Shown: positions 10,265-20,620 of the stretch, piece after piece | Layout: each line of letters begins with the position of its first letter | Numbering within the stretch: the stretch's first letter is position 1 | Source of the DNA: Bacteroidaceae bacterium | GTDB taxonomy: Bacteria > Bacteroidota > Bacteroidia > Bacteroidales > Bacteroidaceae | Direction of reading: 5' to 3' | DNA: 64,000 nucleotides | NCBI GenBank assembly: GCA_017398805.1 | Contig: JAFQEZ010000098.1 | Location: forward strand, 29,236 to 93,235 | Program-made: the position numbers and the translations under genes | The notes under the pieces: generated by a model | The model's input: the letters and a program-made list of their open reading frames with translations, nothing else | Databases searched by the model: none | What the model was told of the DNA's origin: nothing

Positions 10265-10272
10265 TATATTTG
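10265..10272 (+). promoter_or_regulatory. -7 promoter box for the GH130 gene
   Basis: TATATTTG matches the Bacteroidetes -7 consensus. The nearest upstream TTG (10239-10241) is 23 bases away, inside the terminator stem, so the -33 element is uncertain. The start codon is 44 bases downstream. Confidence 0.6.
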
Positions 10273-10315
10273 CAATAGAGATTCAAAACAGGAACAACAC
10301 AAAAAACATAAAACC

Positions 10316-11284
10316 ATGAACGAAAAGATCAATATGCCTTGGGAAGAGCGTCCCGAAGGATGCAAGGATGTAATGTGGCGCTACTCTAAGAACCCGGTCA
10401 TTGACCGCTACGCTATTCCCACATCGAACAGCATCTTCAACAGCGCTGTCGTACCATTCAAGGATGGATATGCAGGCGTATTCCGTTGCGACAACAAGGC
10501 TGTGCAGATGAACATCTTTGCCGGATTCAGCAAGGATGGTATAAATTGGGAGATTGAACATGAACCCATCGTATTCAAGGCCGGCAACACAGATATGATT
10601 GAGTCGGAGTACAAATACGACCCCCGTGTGACATGGATTGAAGACCGTTACTGGATTACATGGTGCAACGGCTATCATGGACCTACCATCGGTATCGCTT
10701 ATACATTCGACTTCAAGGAGTTTTTCCAGTGCGAGAATGCATTCCTGCCATTCAACCGCAACGGAGTACTTTTCCCACAGAAGATAAACGGCAAGTATGC
10801 AATGCTGAGCCGCCCGAGCGACAACGGACACACACCTTTCGGTGACATATATATCAGTTTCAGTCCCGACATGAAGTACTGGGGAGAGCACCGTTGCGTC
10901 ATGAAGGTGACCCCGTTCCCCGAGAGTGCATGGCAGTGTACAAAAATAGGTGCAGGCTCTGTACCCATCCTCACCGATGAGGGTTGGTTGCTGTTCTACC
11001 ATGGTGTAATCACCACCTGCAACGGTTTCCGCTATTCAATGGGTGCGGCACTGCTTGACAAAGATGACCCGACCAAGGTTCTCTACCGCACAAGACCATA
11101 CTTGCTTGCCCCTGCAGCGCCTTATGAACTTGCCGGTGACGTACCGAACGTGGTATTCCCGTGCGCAGCGCTGAACGAAGGTGACAAGGTCGCCGTGTAT
11201 TACGGTGCTGCCGACACAGTTGTAGGCATGGCGTTCGGATATATCTCGGAAATCATTGATTTTATGAAGAAGAACAGCATCTGA
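10316..11284 (+). CDS. Glycoside hydrolase family 130 phosphorylase
   Basis: GH130 enzymes phosphorolyse beta-1,2- or beta-1,4-mannosides, releasing alpha-mannose 1-phosphate. The 322-residue product has the five-bladed propeller pattern: [21 protein letters not shown] near the start, the [16 protein letters not shown] block, whose Asp102 fits the family catalytic acid, and GAGSVPI...WLLFYHGV near residue 220. It has no signal peptide, so it acts in the cytoplasm on imported oligosaccharides such as mannan or N-glycan cores. The exact substrate (Man-Glc, Man-Man or Man-GlcNAc) cannot be read from sequence. It is a single-gene unit with promoter and terminator on either side and no SusC/SusD or transporter next to it. 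Confidence 0.9.
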   Translation: MNEKINMPWEERPEGCKDVMWRYSKNPVIDRYAIPTSNSIFNSAVVPFKDGYAGVFRCDNKAVQMNIFAGFSKDGINWEIEHEPIVFKAGNTDMIESEYKYDPRVTWIEDRYWITWCNGYHGPTIGIAYTFDFKEFFQCENAFLPFNRNGVLFPQKINGKYAMLSRPSDNGHTPFGDIYISFSPDMKYWGEHRCVMKVTPFPESAWQCTKIGAGSVPILTDEGWLLFYHGVITTCNGFRYSMGAALLDKDDPTKVLYRTRPYLLAPAAPYELAGDVPNVVFPCAALNEGDKVAVYYGAADTVVGMAFGYISEIIDFMKKNSI

Positions 11285-11305
11285 CAAGAACATGCATAAC
11301 AGACC

Positions 11306-11347
11306 GGGCGCAGTGGACTACAATGGTTCCCTGCGCCCTTTGTTTTA
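11306..11347 (+). terminator. Intrinsic terminator after GH130 gene
   Basis: GGGCGCAG (11306-11313) pairs with CTGCGCCC (11331-11338) around a 17-base loop and is followed by a T-rich tail with one G. Confidence 0.75.
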
Positions 11348-11398
11348 TTAAAAAACAATAATCTTCATTATATTTTCTTTTATTCAAAAATTATTGCT

Positions 11399-11406
11399 TA
11401 AGTTTG
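11399..11406 (+). promoter_or_regulatory. -7 promoter box for mutA-mutB
   Basis: TAAGTTTG matches TAnnTTTG, 66 bases before the chosen mutA start. No clear TTTG lies at the expected distance upstream. The leader is too short and lacks the folds expected of a cobalamin riboswitch. Confidence 0.5.
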
Positions 11407-11472
11407 CTAATGGCTTTCTGAAATGCTCAGAAACCGAGACAGACATTATTGAACCAGCCAATATTACTGAAC

Positions 11473-13320
11473 ATGGAAAAAGAGAGGCTTTTTAGCGAAT
11501 TCTCGCCTGTATCGACAGAGAATTGGAAAAACAAGATTGTTGAGGACCTCAAGGGTGCCGACTACGACAAGAAGATGATTTGGAAAACCGGAGAGGGGTT
11601 CAACGTAAACCCGTTCTACCGCAAGGAAGATCTCCCCGAAGGATGCACAGTGGCAGCTCCGGGAGAGTTCCCTTATACACGCGGCAACAGCGGCTGCAAC
11701 AATTGGCTCATACGCCAAAGTATTGATGTGCCTACCGCAGAGGAGGCCAATGCAAAGGCCAAAAAGATGATTGGAGACGGAGTCACATCCGTTCTCTTCA
11801 GAGTACACGGCAAGATGGTGACACCGGAGTATATCCCAACCCTGCTCGACGGAATCGATGCAGAGAAAGTTGAACTGAACTTCAACGTGTGCGTGGGAAA
11901 GGTAAAGGTTTTTACAGTACAGTTGGTTGAATACTTCAAACAACGCGGTTTTGACCTTGAAACCGTGCGCGGTGCGATAGAATACGACCCAATAGGCAAG
12001 GAGCTGCTTGCCGGAAAGGTTATTGATGATTATGCCTCTGTAATAAAAGAACTTGTAACCACACTTGAGGAGTTGCCCAAATACCGTTGCGTTGCTGTCA
12101 ACAGCGCGAAGTTGTGCGATGCCGGAGCATACATAACACAGGAACTTGCATATGCTCTCGCATGGGGTAATGAGTACATGAACGCTGCAACGGAAGCAGG
12201 CATTGCTGCCGGCAAAGCAGCAAAGAGCATCAAGTTCAACATGGGAATCTCAAGCAATTTCTTTATGGAGATTGCGAAATTCCGTGCAGCGCGCATGTTG
12301 TGGGCAAGGATTGTGGAGCAATACAACCCTGAATGCAAATGCGCATGCAAGATGATGATACACGCCGAGACTTCAAGGTTTAACCTCACGCTTTTCGACT
12401 CTTATGTAAATATGTTACGCACACAGACCGAGGCCATGAGTGCAGCCATTGCCGGAGTCGAAGCAATAACCGTGACACCTTATGACTCGGTATACGAAAC
12501 TCCTACAGAGTTTGCCGAGCGCATAGCAAAGAACCAGCAGCTGATTCTCAAGCATGAAAGCCATCTTGACAAGGTTGCCGACCCTGCCGGAGGTTCATAC
12601 TACATCGAGAGCCTCACAGCATCGATTGCCGCCGAAGCATGGAAGCAGTTCCTTGCAATAGAGGAGGCCGGAGGCTTCCACAAAGCGGTAAAGGAGGGCA
12701 AGGTAAAAGCAGATATCGAGGGTGCAGGGGACAGCCGCCGTACAGCACTTGCAAAACGCAAGGAGATTCTTCTCGGCACAAACCAGTATCCTAACTTCGG
12801 TGAAACAAGCGAAGGCAAGCGACCTGCGGGAAAGAGTTGCGGATGCGGATGCCACAGCCATGAGGGCGAAGGCAACACACTTGCAATCAAGCGCCTTGGC
12901 GAAGAGTTCGAGCAGTTGCGCCTTGCCACCGAAGAGAGCGGACGTCGTCCGAAGGCATTCATGCTCACCATCGGCAACCTGGCGATGCGTCAGGCAAGAG
13001 CGCAGTTCTCATGCAACTTCCTTGCAGCTGCCGGATATGAGGTTATCGACAACCTCGGTTTCAAGAGCGTAGAAGAGGGCGTTGCGGCTGCTATGGAAGC
13101 AAAAGCAGACATTGTTGTAATATGTTCAAGCGATGACGAGTATGCCGAATATGCAATTCCGGCATTCAAAGCCGTGGCAGGCAAGGCGATATTCATTGTT
13201 GCCGGTGCACCTGCTTGCAGCGAGGAGCTGCAGAAGGCAGGTATCGAGAACTTCATACATGTGAGAGTGAATGTGCTTGAGACGCTCAAAGCGTTGAATG
13301 CAAAGTTGGGTATCAAGTAA
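11473..13320 (+). CDS. mutA: Methylmalonyl-CoA mutase, small (beta) subunit
   Basis: The small subunit pairs with MutB in the adenosylcobalamin-dependent isomerisation of succinyl-CoA and methylmalonyl-CoA, the route to propionate in Bacteroidales. I chose ATG 11473 (MEKERLFSEFSPVSTENW) because this matches the family N terminus; an in-frame ATG at 11449 adds eight residues. A TIM-barrel-like mutase domain spans roughly residues 35-450 and a flavodoxin-like domain about 485-615. The second domain lacks the DxHxxG cobalamin motif, as expected for this non-catalytic subunit. The linker carries a Cys/His cluster, CGCGCHSH, at about residues 456-463, which I do not recall as a family feature. mutB starts 15 bases after the stop. 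Confidence 0.95.
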   Translation: MEKERLFSEFSPVSTENWKNKIVEDLKGADYDKKMIWKTGEGFNVNPFYRKEDLPEGCTVAAPGEFPYTRGNSGCNNWLIRQSIDVPTAEEANAKAKKMIGDGVTSVLFRVHGKMVTPEYIPTLLDGIDAEKVELNFNVCVGKVKVFTVQLVEYFKQRGFDLETVRGAIEYDPIGKELLAGKVIDDYASVIKELVTTLEELPKYRCVAVNSAKLCDAGAYITQELAYALAWGNEYMNAATEAGIAAGKAAKSIKFNMGISSNFFMEIAKFRAARMLWARIVEQYNPECKCACKMMIHAETSRFNLTLFDSYVNMLRTQTEAMSAAIAGVEAITVTPYDSVYETPTEFAERIAKNQQLILKHESHLDKVADPAGGSYYIESLTASIAAEAWKQFLAIEEAGGFHKAVKEGKVKADIEGAGDSRRTALAKRKEILLGTNQYPNFGETSEGKRPAGKSCGCGCHSHEGEGNTLAIKRLGEEFEQLRLATEESGRRPKAFMLTIGNLAMRQARAQFSCNFLAAAGYEVIDNLGFKSVEEGVAAAMEAKADIVVICSSDDEYAEYAIPAFKAVAGKAIFIVAGAPACSEELQKAGIENFIHVRVNVLETLKALNAKLGIK

Positions 13321-13335
13321 CAAAGACGCGTAGCC

Positions 13336-15477
13336 ATGAGAAAAGATTTCAGAAACATAGATATATTCGGTGCAGCTACAAACGCTTCATGCTGCACAAA
13401 TGCTACAGGCAACAGTAATGATATTTGGGAAACACCTGAGCAGATTAAGGTAAAGCCTGTTTATACAGCAGAGGATCTCAAGGAGATGGAGCATCTTGAC
13501 TATGCAGCCGGCATTCCGCCGTTCCTGCGTGGTCCATATTCGATGATGTATGTGTTCCGTCCTTGGACAATACGCCAGTACGCAGGATTCTCTACCGCCG
13601 AGGAGAGCAACGCCTTCTACCGCCGTAACCTTGCGTCGGGCCAAAAAGGACTTTCTGTTGCGTTCGACCTCCCTACACACCGCGGCTACAACCCCGACAA
13701 CGAACGTGTAGTGGGCGATGTGGGCAAGGCAGGTGTATCAATCTGCTGCATGGAGAACATGGAGCAGCTCTTTGACGGTATCCCGTTGAACAAGATGTCG
13801 GTATCAATGACCATGAACGGCGCTGTACTTCCGGTGCTCGCATTCTACATCAACGCGGCGCTTGAGCAGGGTGCAAAGCTTGAGGAGATGGCAGGAACCA
13901 TACAGAACGACATCCTCAAGGAGTTCATGGTGCGCAACACCTACATTTACCCGCCTGCATTCTCAATGCGCATAATCGGCGATATCTTTGCGTACACATC
14001 ACAGAAGATGCCTAAGTTCAACTCAATATCAATCAGCGGTTACCACATGCAGGAGGCCGGTGCATCGGCCGACATCGAACTTGCATACACGCTTGCCGAT
14101 GGTCTTGAGTATGTACGCACGGGTGTTGAGGCCGGCATTGACATCGATGCATTTGCACCACGTCTCTCTTTCTTCTGGGGAATAGGCATGAACCCGTTCA
14201 TGGAGATAGCCAAGATGCGCGCGGCACGTATGCTTTGGGCAAAAATCATAAAACAGTTCAACCCTAAGAATCCGAAGTCTATGGCACTGCGTACACACTG
14301 CCAGACATCGGGTTGGTCGCTCACCGAGCAGGATCCGTTCAACAATGTGGGCCGTACCGTCATAGAGGCAATGAGCGCAGCCATGGGACACACACAGTCA
14401 CTTCACACGAACGCGCTTGATGAGGCAATCGCATTGCCTACGGACTTTTCGGCACGTATTGCCCGCAACACGCAGATTTACCTTCAGGAGGAGACAAACA
14501 TATGCCGCGTTGTAGACCCGTGGGGCGGTTCATACTATGTAGAGAGCCTGACAAAGGAGATTGCCGACAAGGCATGGAAACTCATCCAGGAGATTGAAGA
14601 ACTCGGCGGCATGGCTAAGGCTATCGAGACAGGTATTCCAAAGATGCGCATCGAGGAGGCTGCTGCACGAACACAGGCACGTATCGACAGCGGCAGACAG
14701 GTGATCGTGGGCACAAACGCATATTGCCTTGCCGAGGAGGAGCCTATCGATATCCTTGAGATTGACAACACAGCCGTGCGCGAGGAACAGCTGGCAGCAA
14801 TCGCACGCAACAGAGCATCGCGCGATGAGCAAGCCGTCAAGGATGCACTTGCAAAGATAACAGAGTATGCACGCACAGGAGAGGGCAATCTTTTGGAAGC
14901 AGCAGTCGAGGCAGCACATGTACGTGCGACTTTGGGAGAAATTTCGGACGCTTGCGAGGAGGTCGCAGGACGTTACAAGGCAATAATCAGGACTATTTCG
15001 GGTGTGTATTCAGCAGAAAGCAGGAACGACGAGAACTTTGAGAAGGCTTGCCGTTTGACAGAAGAGTTTGCAAAGAGAGAGGGCCGTCGTCCTCGAGTAA
15101 TGATTGCCAAGATGGGCCAGGACGGACATGACCGCGGTGCAAAGGTTGTTGCGACAGGTTATGCCGACTGTGGTTTCGATGTGGATATGGGCATGCTGTT
15201 CCAGACACCGGCAGAGGTTGCACGTCAGGCTGTGGAGAACGATGTACATGCAGTGGGCGTATCTTCACTCGCAGCAGGACACAAGACCCTTGTTCCGCAG
15301 CTTATTGAGGAACTTGAAAAACTCGGTCGAGGCGATATTATGGTATTTGCAGGCGGTGTAATCCCTGCACAGGATTATGACTTCCTCTACAAAGCCGGCG
15401 TTGTAGGTATCTTCGGTCCGGGAACAAGCGTATCGAAGGCAGCCTGTGAACTGATGAACATATTGCTGGAAGAGTAA
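13336..15477 (+). CDS. mutB: Methylmalonyl-CoA mutase, large (alpha) catalytic subunit
   Basis: This catalytic subunit of 713 residues has a substrate-binding TIM barrel (about residues 60-420; [18 protein letters not shown] is the family signature) and a C-terminal cobalamin-binding domain (about 580-710). The cobalamin-ligating motif is intact: D596-G-H598-D-R-G601, followed by the SSLAAGH and GGVIP loops that hold the nucleotide tail. The enzyme links succinyl-CoA to methylmalonyl-CoA in propionate formation. It is co-transcribed with mutA. The chaperone GTPase MeaB and the epimerase are not adjacent. The first 35 residues contain Cys-rich [12 protein letters not shown], probably disordered. 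Confidence 0.97.
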   Translation: MRKDFRNIDIFGAATNASCCTNATGNSNDIWETPEQIKVKPVYTAEDLKEMEHLDYAAGIPPFLRGPYSMMYVFRPWTIRQYAGFSTAEESNAFYRRNLASGQKGLSVAFDLPTHRGYNPDNERVVGDVGKAGVSICCMENMEQLFDGIPLNKMSVSMTMNGAVLPVLAFYINAALEQGAKLEEMAGTIQNDILKEFMVRNTYIYPPAFSMRIIGDIFAYTSQKMPKFNSISISGYHMQEAGASADIELAYTLADGLEYVRTGVEAGIDIDAFAPRLSFFWGIGMNPFMEIAKMRAARMLWAKIIKQFNPKNPKSMALRTHCQTSGWSLTEQDPFNNVGRTVIEAMSAAMGHTQSLHTNALDEAIALPTDFSARIARNTQIYLQEETNICRVVDPWGGSYYVESLTKEIADKAWKLIQEIEELGGMAKAIETGIPKMRIEEAAARTQARIDSGRQVIVGTNAYCLAEEEPIDILEIDNTAVREEQLAAIARNRASRDEQAVKDALAKITEYARTGEGNLLEAAVEAAHVRATLGEISDACEEVAGRYKAIIRTISGVYSAESRNDENFEKACRLTEEFAKREGRRPRVMIAKMGQDGHDRGAKVVATGYADCGFDVDMGMLFQTPAEVARQAVENDVHAVGVSSLAAGHKTLVPQLIEELEKLGRGDIMVFAGGVIPAQDYDFLYKAGVVGIFGPGTSVSKAACELMNILLEE

Positions 15478-15613
15478 GAAACCGTTTAAATTTCTAAAAA
15501 GTATTTTCTTATAGAAGCGGGTTTCGTCTATTTCACTATTTTTGCTCTATAAAAAATTGGGCGATATAAATTTAAACAGATTCTAATAATAGAAACATAA
15601 TTGAAATTAGATA

Positions 15614-15640
15614 AATGGTAGGGGTTCGGCTCCTACCATT
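15614..15640 (+). terminator. Stem-loop between mutB and topB
   Basis: AATGGTAGG (15614-15622) pairs perfectly with CCTACCATT (15632-15640), followed by TTAT. It may terminate the mut operon or act as an attenuator before topB 22 bases later. A wider inverted repeat, GTTTAAATTT (15484-15493) with AAATTTAAAC (15568-15577), lies upstream. Confidence 0.55.
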
Positions 15641-15661
15641 TTATCGGGAACAAGATAGATA

Positions 15662-17440
15662 ATGATAGTTTGTATAGCCGAGAAACCGAGCGTAGCAAAG
15701 GAGATAGCCGATATCCTTGGAGCACGAAGCAGACATGACGGATATTATGAGGGGAACGGATACCAGGTCACATGGACATTCGGACATCTGTGTACCCTTA
15801 AAGAGCCTCATGACTACACTCCTTTATGGCAACGCTGGAGTCTTGGGAGCCTACCAATGATACCGCCCCGTTTCGGCATAAAGCTGATAAACGATAAGGG
15901 CATAGAGAAGCAGTTTGCAGTAATCGAAAGACTGATGCAGGCTGCCGAAATGATTGTAAACTGCGGTGATGCCGGCCAGGAGGGAGAACTTATACAGCGA
16001 TGGGTGATGCAGAAGGCGCAGGCAAAATGTCCGGTGAAGCGCCTATGGGTATCATCACTTACCGAGGAGGCCATACGCGAAGGATTCGCGACACTTAAGG
16101 ACCAGAGCGAATACCAGCCACTTTATGAGGCAGGTCTGAGCAGGGCTATCGGTGACTGGTTGCTGGGCATGAATGCCACGAGACTCTACACTCTGAAATA
16201 TGGCAAGAACCGTCAGGTACTCTCCATCGGAAGAGTGCAGACACCTACGCTCGCACTTATCGTGAAGCGCCACCTTGAGATAGAGAATTTCGTTCCACAG
16301 CCCTATTGGGAACTGAAGACAATATACCGCGAGACCACATTCAGTGTCACAGAAGGCAAATATGACAGCGAAGAGAAGGGACGCGAGGCACTTGAGAAGA
16401 TAACAGGCGAACCGTTCACCGTTACCGACGTTTCGGCAAAGAAAGGCACGGAACTGCCACCAAGACTTTATGACCTTACATCACTACAGGTAGACTGCAA
16501 CAAGAAGTTCGGACTCTCAGCAGATGTCACACTGCAGACTATTCAGTCGCTCTACGAAAAGAAGGTAACCACCTATCCACGTGTAGACACCACCTACCTC
16601 AGTGATGATATCTACCCCAAGTGTGCGAACATACTCAACGGACTACGCGACTATCAGCCGTTGATTGCTCCGTTGACAGGCAAACCGCTCCCTAAATCAA
16701 AGAAAGTGTTCGACAACAAGAAAGTAACCGACCACCATGCCATAATACCTACAGGAGTCTACCCTCAAGGGCTCACAGACCTGGAGAAGAAGGTATATGA
16801 CCTTGTGGCAAGACACTTCATCGCTGTATTCTACCCCGACTGCAAGTTCAGCACTACGACTGTCCTTGGCGAGAGTGCCGGAGTTAAATTCAAGGTGACA
16901 GGCAAGGAGATAACCGAACCCGGTTGGAGAGTTGTCTTTGCTGGAGAACAGAACGAGGAGAAAGAGGGCGACAAAGAGAAACTGTTGCCTTCGTTCACTG
17001 TGGGCGAGAGCGGACCGCACACCCCAGCACTTGCACAGAAGTTCACCCAGCCGCCAAAACCCTACACCGAGGCTACACTACTGCGTGCAATGGAAACAGC
17101 CGGCAAGCTGGTTGATAACGAAGAGTTGCGCGAGGCAATGAAAGAGAATGGAATCGGGCGCCCGTCTACCCGTGCCGCAATCATCGAGACACTCTACAAG
17201 CGCAACTACATACGCAAGGAGAAGAAGAATATTGCCGCTACCAAGACAGGCATAGAGCTTGTCGGACTCATAAGAAACGAACTGCTGAAAAGCGCAGAAC
17301 TTACAGGACAATGGGAAAAGAAGCTCCGCGACATCGAAAAAAGAGAGTATGATGCAAAGAGATTCATTGAGGAACTGAAGGTAATGCTCGGCGAAGTCGT
17401 AAACGACGTTCTACGCGACAACAGCAGCATGGCACTATAA
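15662..17440 (+). CDS. topB: DNA topoisomerase III (type IA)
   Basis: Type IA topoisomerases cut one strand through a tyrosyl phosphodiester and decatenate DNA, often with a RecQ helicase. The TOPRIM domain opens the protein (IAEKPSVAKEIADILGA at the start; the acidic pair region NCGDAGQEGELI near residue 100). The catalytic Tyr305 is in TYPRVDTTYLS. The C-terminal half has GIGRPSTRAAIIETLYKRNYI, typical of the gate domains. The 592-residue length and absence of a C-terminal zinc-ribbon array fit the short TopB of Bacteroidetes. The next gene, an OmpA-type lipoprotein, starts 64 bases downstream. Confidence 0.95.
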   Translation: MIVCIAEKPSVAKEIADILGARSRHDGYYEGNGYQVTWTFGHLCTLKEPHDYTPLWQRWSLGSLPMIPPRFGIKLINDKGIEKQFAVIERLMQAAEMIVNCGDAGQEGELIQRWVMQKAQAKCPVKRLWVSSLTEEAIREGFATLKDQSEYQPLYEAGLSRAIGDWLLGMNATRLYTLKYGKNRQVLSIGRVQTPTLALIVKRHLEIENFVPQPYWELKTIYRETTFSVTEGKYDSEEKGREALEKITGEPFTVTDVSAKKGTELPPRLYDLTSLQVDCNKKFGLSADVTLQTIQSLYEKKVTTYPRVDTTYLSDDIYPKCANILNGLRDYQPLIAPLTGKPLPKSKKVFDNKKVTDHHAIIPTGVYPQGLTDLEKKVYDLVARHFIAVFYPDCKFSTTTVLGESAGVKFKVTGKEITEPGWRVVFAGEQNEEKEGDKEKLLPSFTVGESGPHTPALAQKFTQPPKPYTEATLLRAMETAGKLVDNEELREAMKENGIGRPSTRAAIIETLYKRNYIRKEKKNIAATKTGIELVGLIRNELLKSAELTGQWEKKLRDIEKREYDAKRFIEELKVMLGEVVNDVLRDNSSMAL

Positions 17441-17504
17441 GAAATCCCAAGCAAACACAATAAAAGAGGCTTTTGCAAGTTATATTACAATAAGCCATAT
17501 TGTT

Positions 17505-19502
17505 GTGCAGAACATCACAAGACATATATTATCATTTGCATTCGCGTTTCTACTGCTCTTTACAGTATCGTGCGGCAGCGAAAAGGCCATCAAGAAGGGT
17601 GACCGGTATGCTGCCATAATGGAGTACCACGAGGCTGCCAAAGAGTACAAGAAAGCCTATCGGAAGATTCCGCCGAAGGAGCGCAAGAAACGTGCCGAAG
17701 TGGCATGGAAACTTGGTGAGTGCTACCGCAAGAGCAACAACCCTGCACGCGCAGCCGGTGCATATCAGAATGCGGTGCGCTACGGATATCCCGACTCCAC
17801 AGCCCTTATGCACCTTGGTGAGGCACAACTTGAGAACGGCGAATACAAGGCTGCACAGAAAAGTTATCAAGCATTCCTTGAGAAAGCGCCAGACAACCGC
17901 ATGGCGCAGATAGGTCTCCAATCGGCAATGCAATCGGCCGATTGGAAGAAGAATCCTAACCGCTACATAGTAAAGAAATCGAAGGAGCTCAACGGACAGC
18001 GCAGCGACTACTGCCCTGCATTCGTGGGTGAGGACACTACCATGGTGATAACCACAAGCACACGCAAGGAGGCTACAGGAGAGGAGTTGAGCAGTATCAC
18101 AGGACAGAAGCATGCCGATATATTCATCACCAAACTCGACGAAAAGGGCAAATGGCAGAAGACCGAAAAAATCGAGAGCGATGTCAACAGTGAGTTCGAG
18201 GATGGAGCATGCGCCTTTACCCCCGACGGAAAGACCATGTACTTTACACGTTGCGTAACCGATGCCCACTATCCACGATTCGCAGGAATATACAAGAGCA
18301 ACCGCAGTGATGCCTCATGGGGCAAACCCGAACAGGTTGTAATCTCACGCGACACCCTCTCATTGTATGCACACCCGGCAGTCTCCCCTGACGGCAATTG
18401 GCTATACTTCACATCGGACATGGCAGGTGGCGAGGGAGGACTTGACCTGTGGCGCTACTATATAGGCACAAGCAGGGCTATGGAGGGAATATTGGAAAAC
18501 CTTGGACCAATGATAAACAGCGAAGGCGATGAACAGTTCCCTGCTTTCGGTCCAAAAGGAGAACTCTTCTTCTCATCGGACGGTTATCCGGGAATGGGTG
18601 GACTTGACATCTTCTGTGCCACACAGGTAAATGATACCACATGGAATATCTCGAACATGGGTGCACCGGTAAACTCGAACGGCGATGATTTCGGAATGAC
18701 ATTCGCACCGGGGCTCTATCGCGGTTTCTTCTCATCGAACAGAGGCGACGCTCGCGGCTGGGATCACATATATTCATTCTATCTGCCAGAGACCGTACAT
18801 ATGCTGAGGGGTTGGATATATGAAAAGGACGGGTATGAACTGCCCGAAGGCGTAATACATATGATTGGAGATGACGGGACGAACACAAATTTCGGTGTCA
18901 TGAAGGATGGTTCATACAGTGTACGTGTCACTCCGGGTGTGAAATATGTTCTGCTGGGCACATGCAAGGGATACCTTAACGCTATGCAGGAACTTGAGAC
19001 CGACAGTATTGAGGGAAACATGGAGTATCAGCGCGACTTTGCCCTGCCGTCAATAACCCTGCCGGTCCTTGTCGACAATATATTCTATGAATATGACAAA
19101 GCTACCCTCACAGCAGAATCCACAGCATCACTTGACGAACTTGTCGAACTGCTCGAACTCAATCCCAATGTTACAATAGAACTGAGTTCACACTGCGATT
19201 ACCGTGGCAGCGACATCTACAATCAGAAACTCTCCCAGGCTCGTGCCGAATCGGTTGTCGAGTATCTCATAAACAAAGGCATTGAGGAAGAGCGTCTTAC
19301 CGCCGTGGGATACGGTGAGAACAAACCTAAGGAGGTAACAAAGAAGATGACCGAAAAGTACACATTCCTGAAAGAGGGCGATGTGTTGACCGAAGAGTTC
19401 ATCAATGCCCTTGAAGATGAGGATCAGAAAGAGACTTGCCACCAGCTTAACCGCCGCACCGAGTTCCAGGTGCTGCGCACTACATACAAACTATACGAGT
19501 GA
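17505..19502 (+). CDS. OmpA-family lipoprotein with TPR and PD40 propeller domains
   Basis: The start is a GTG at 17505, giving a lipoprotein signal (FAFAFLLLFTVSC, lipidated Cys23). Domains in order: TPR-like helices at about residues 35-135, WD40-like PD40 propeller repeats at about 165-420 (several with YFTSD or FFSSN strands), a short carboxypeptidase-regulatory-like beta domain near 430-510, and a peptidoglycan-binding OmpA domain at about 530-660 (FYEYDKATLTAESTASLDEL; NQKLSQARAESVVEYL). This order is that of PorE of the type IX secretion system. Similar proteins also occur in Bacteroidales without that system, so I call it only an outer-membrane/peptidoglycan tether. The last domain has an insertion of about 45 residues before the C terminus. 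Confidence 0.88.
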   Translation: MQNITRHILSFAFAFLLLFTVSCGSEKAIKKGDRYAAIMEYHEAAKEYKKAYRKIPPKERKKRAEVAWKLGECYRKSNNPARAAGAYQNAVRYGYPDSTALMHLGEAQLENGEYKAAQKSYQAFLEKAPDNRMAQIGLQSAMQSADWKKNPNRYIVKKSKELNGQRSDYCPAFVGEDTTMVITTSTRKEATGEELSSITGQKHADIFITKLDEKGKWQKTEKIESDVNSEFEDGACAFTPDGKTMYFTRCVTDAHYPRFAGIYKSNRSDASWGKPEQVVISRDTLSLYAHPAVSPDGNWLYFTSDMAGGEGGLDLWRYYIGTSRAMEGILENLGPMINSEGDEQFPAFGPKGELFFSSDGYPGMGGLDIFCATQVNDTTWNISNMGAPVNSNGDDFGMTFAPGLYRGFFSSNRGDARGWDHIYSFYLPETVHMLRGWIYEKDGYELPEGVIHMIGDDGTNTNFGVMKDGSYSVRVTPGVKYVLLGTCKGYLNAMQELETDSIEGNMEYQRDFALPSITLPVLVDNIFYEYDKATLTAESTASLDELVELLELNPNVTIELSSHCDYRGSDIYNQKLSQARAESVVEYLINKGIEEERLTAVGYGENKPKEVTKKMTEKYTFLKEGDVLTEEFINALEDEDQKETCHQLNRRTEFQVLRTTYKLYE

Positions 19503-19519
19503 TTCTACTGAAAGTATTA

Positions 19520-19536
19520 AGAAGCCGTTGGCTTCT
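19520..19536. terminator. Weak stem-loop between convergent genes
   Basis: AGAAGCC and GGCTTCT form a 7-bp stem with a 3-base loop, followed by only four A on the plus strand (T-tract on the minus). It lies between the convergent OmpA-type gene and ruvC and is at best a weak terminator. Confidence 0.35.
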
Positions 19537-19571
19537 AAAACATTCTCTAATATTAAACCGTCTCAAAAAGA

Positions 19572-20147
19572 CTATTTTACCTTCCCGGGATTCTTGTTCA
19601 CAAAATCGGCCCAGGATGAATACTTCTTTTCACCCGTAGGCCTGCCACGTTGTATGAAATGACAGAATGCCGCACCGAGTGCATCGGTGGCATCCATGAA
19701 CTGCGGCATCTCCTCGGCTGAAATGTTCAGCATTCGGCGCAACATCTCTGCAACCTGTTCCTTTGAAGCCGAACCGTTACCGGTAATGGCCATCTTTATC
19801 TTCATCGGGGCATACTCGTGAATAGGTACTTCACGGCTTATTGCCGCTGCAATGGCAACTCCTTGTGCACGCCCGAGTTTGAGCATACTCTGCACATTCT
19901 TGCCGAAAAAGGGTGCTTCGATGGCAAGTTCATCGGGAAGAAAAGAGTTTATGAGACCTTGAACGCGATTGAATATCTCACCCAGTTTCATATACATATC
20001 CTTGCATTTGCGCAGGTCAATTACCCCCATGGCAATGAGACGTGCACGGTTACCGTTTACACCGATAAAGGCATAACCCATGATATTAGTACCGGGGTCA
20101 ATACCCATTATTACCCTGTCATCCGTTGGGCGAGTGATTCCTGTCAT
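19572..20147 (-). CDS. ruvC: Holliday junction resolvase RuvC
   Basis: RuvC cuts Holliday junctions symmetrically during recombination repair, with RuvAB. The first catalytic Asp17 lies in [14 protein letters not shown], the catalytic Glu in LAIEAPFF, and the final acidic pair in [12 protein letters not shown]. The start at 20147 is chosen because it gives an ATGA overlap with the upstream phosphatase gene and the expected distance to the first catalytic residue; the frame is open to 20177. The 191-residue length is normal. It is third in an operon with cdd and a tyrosine phosphatase; ruvA and ruvB are not nearby. Confidence 0.95.
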   Translation of the reverse strand: MTGITRPTDDRVIMGIDPGTNIMGYAFIGVNGNRARLIAMGVIDLRKCKDMYMKLGEIFNRVQGLINSFLPDELAIEAPFFGKNVQSMLKLGRAQGVAIAAAISREVPIHEYAPMKIKMAITGNGSASKEQVAEMLRRMLNISAEEMPQFMDATDALGAAFCHFIQRGRPTGEKKYSSWADFVNKNPGKVK

Positions 20148-20614
20148 AGCTGAAGATAGCGGAGAAGCGCCCTGCATCCGGCATCAATCTCCTTATATGT
20201 CTTGTCAAAATTACCATGATACCACGGGTCGGAGATATCGGCACCGGCACAACGTTGCGGTTCATCAGCTACAAAATCGAGCAGTTTCCACACCTTACCT
20301 TCACAGTCACACCCGACTATGCGCATAAGGTTACGCACATTATAATCCTCCATCACAATTACCATATCGGAACTGTTATAATCATCCATTGTAAAACGGC
20401 GGGCACGGTGTCCACCACAAGGGATATCATGAAGTGAAAGCGTATATGCCGCAGGCTGATAGATACCGTTGCCAATCTCCTCGCTGCTTGTAGCAGACGA
20501 TTCGATATGCAACTCTTCGCATAGTTGCGCCTTACGCACAAGTTCCTTCATTATGAATTCAGCCATAGGGGAACGGCAGATGTTCCCATGGCATACGAAC
20601 ATTATCTTTTTCAT
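20144..20614 (-). CDS. Low-molecular-weight protein tyrosine phosphatase
   Basis: The P-loop C8-H-G-N-I-C-R14-S is the CX5R phosphate-binding and nucleophile motif of the LMW-PTP family, and DPWYHG near residue 125 carries the general-acid Asp. The 156-residue length is typical. Members such as Wzb dephosphorylate BY-kinases of capsule export, but this copy lies 16 kb from the Wzc-like gene in the cdd-ruvC operon and the capsule locus has its own CpsB-type phosphatase, so a housekeeping role is equally likely. Its stop overlaps the ruvC start by ATGA and its start is six bases after the cdd stop. Confidence 0.93.
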   Translation of the reverse strand: MKKIMFVCHGNICRSPMAEFIMKELVRKAQLCEELHIESSATSSEEIGNGIYQPAAYTLSLHDIPCGGHRARRFTMDDYNSSDMVIVMEDYNVRNLMRIVGCDCEGKVWKLLDFVADEPQRCAGADISDPWYHGNFDKTYKEIDAGCRALLRYLQL

Positions 20615-20620
20615 TTTTGC

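Noticed and set aside
10283-11002. 239-codon minus-strand frame opposite the GH130 gene
   Set aside because: It is the antisense of a clear GH130 gene, lacks a family match and is Cys/His/Val-rich in the way of shadow frames.
15481-15661. tRNA or small RNA gene between mutB and topB
   Set aside because: The stem at 15614-15640 is a single terminator-like hairpin; no cloverleaf can be drawn.
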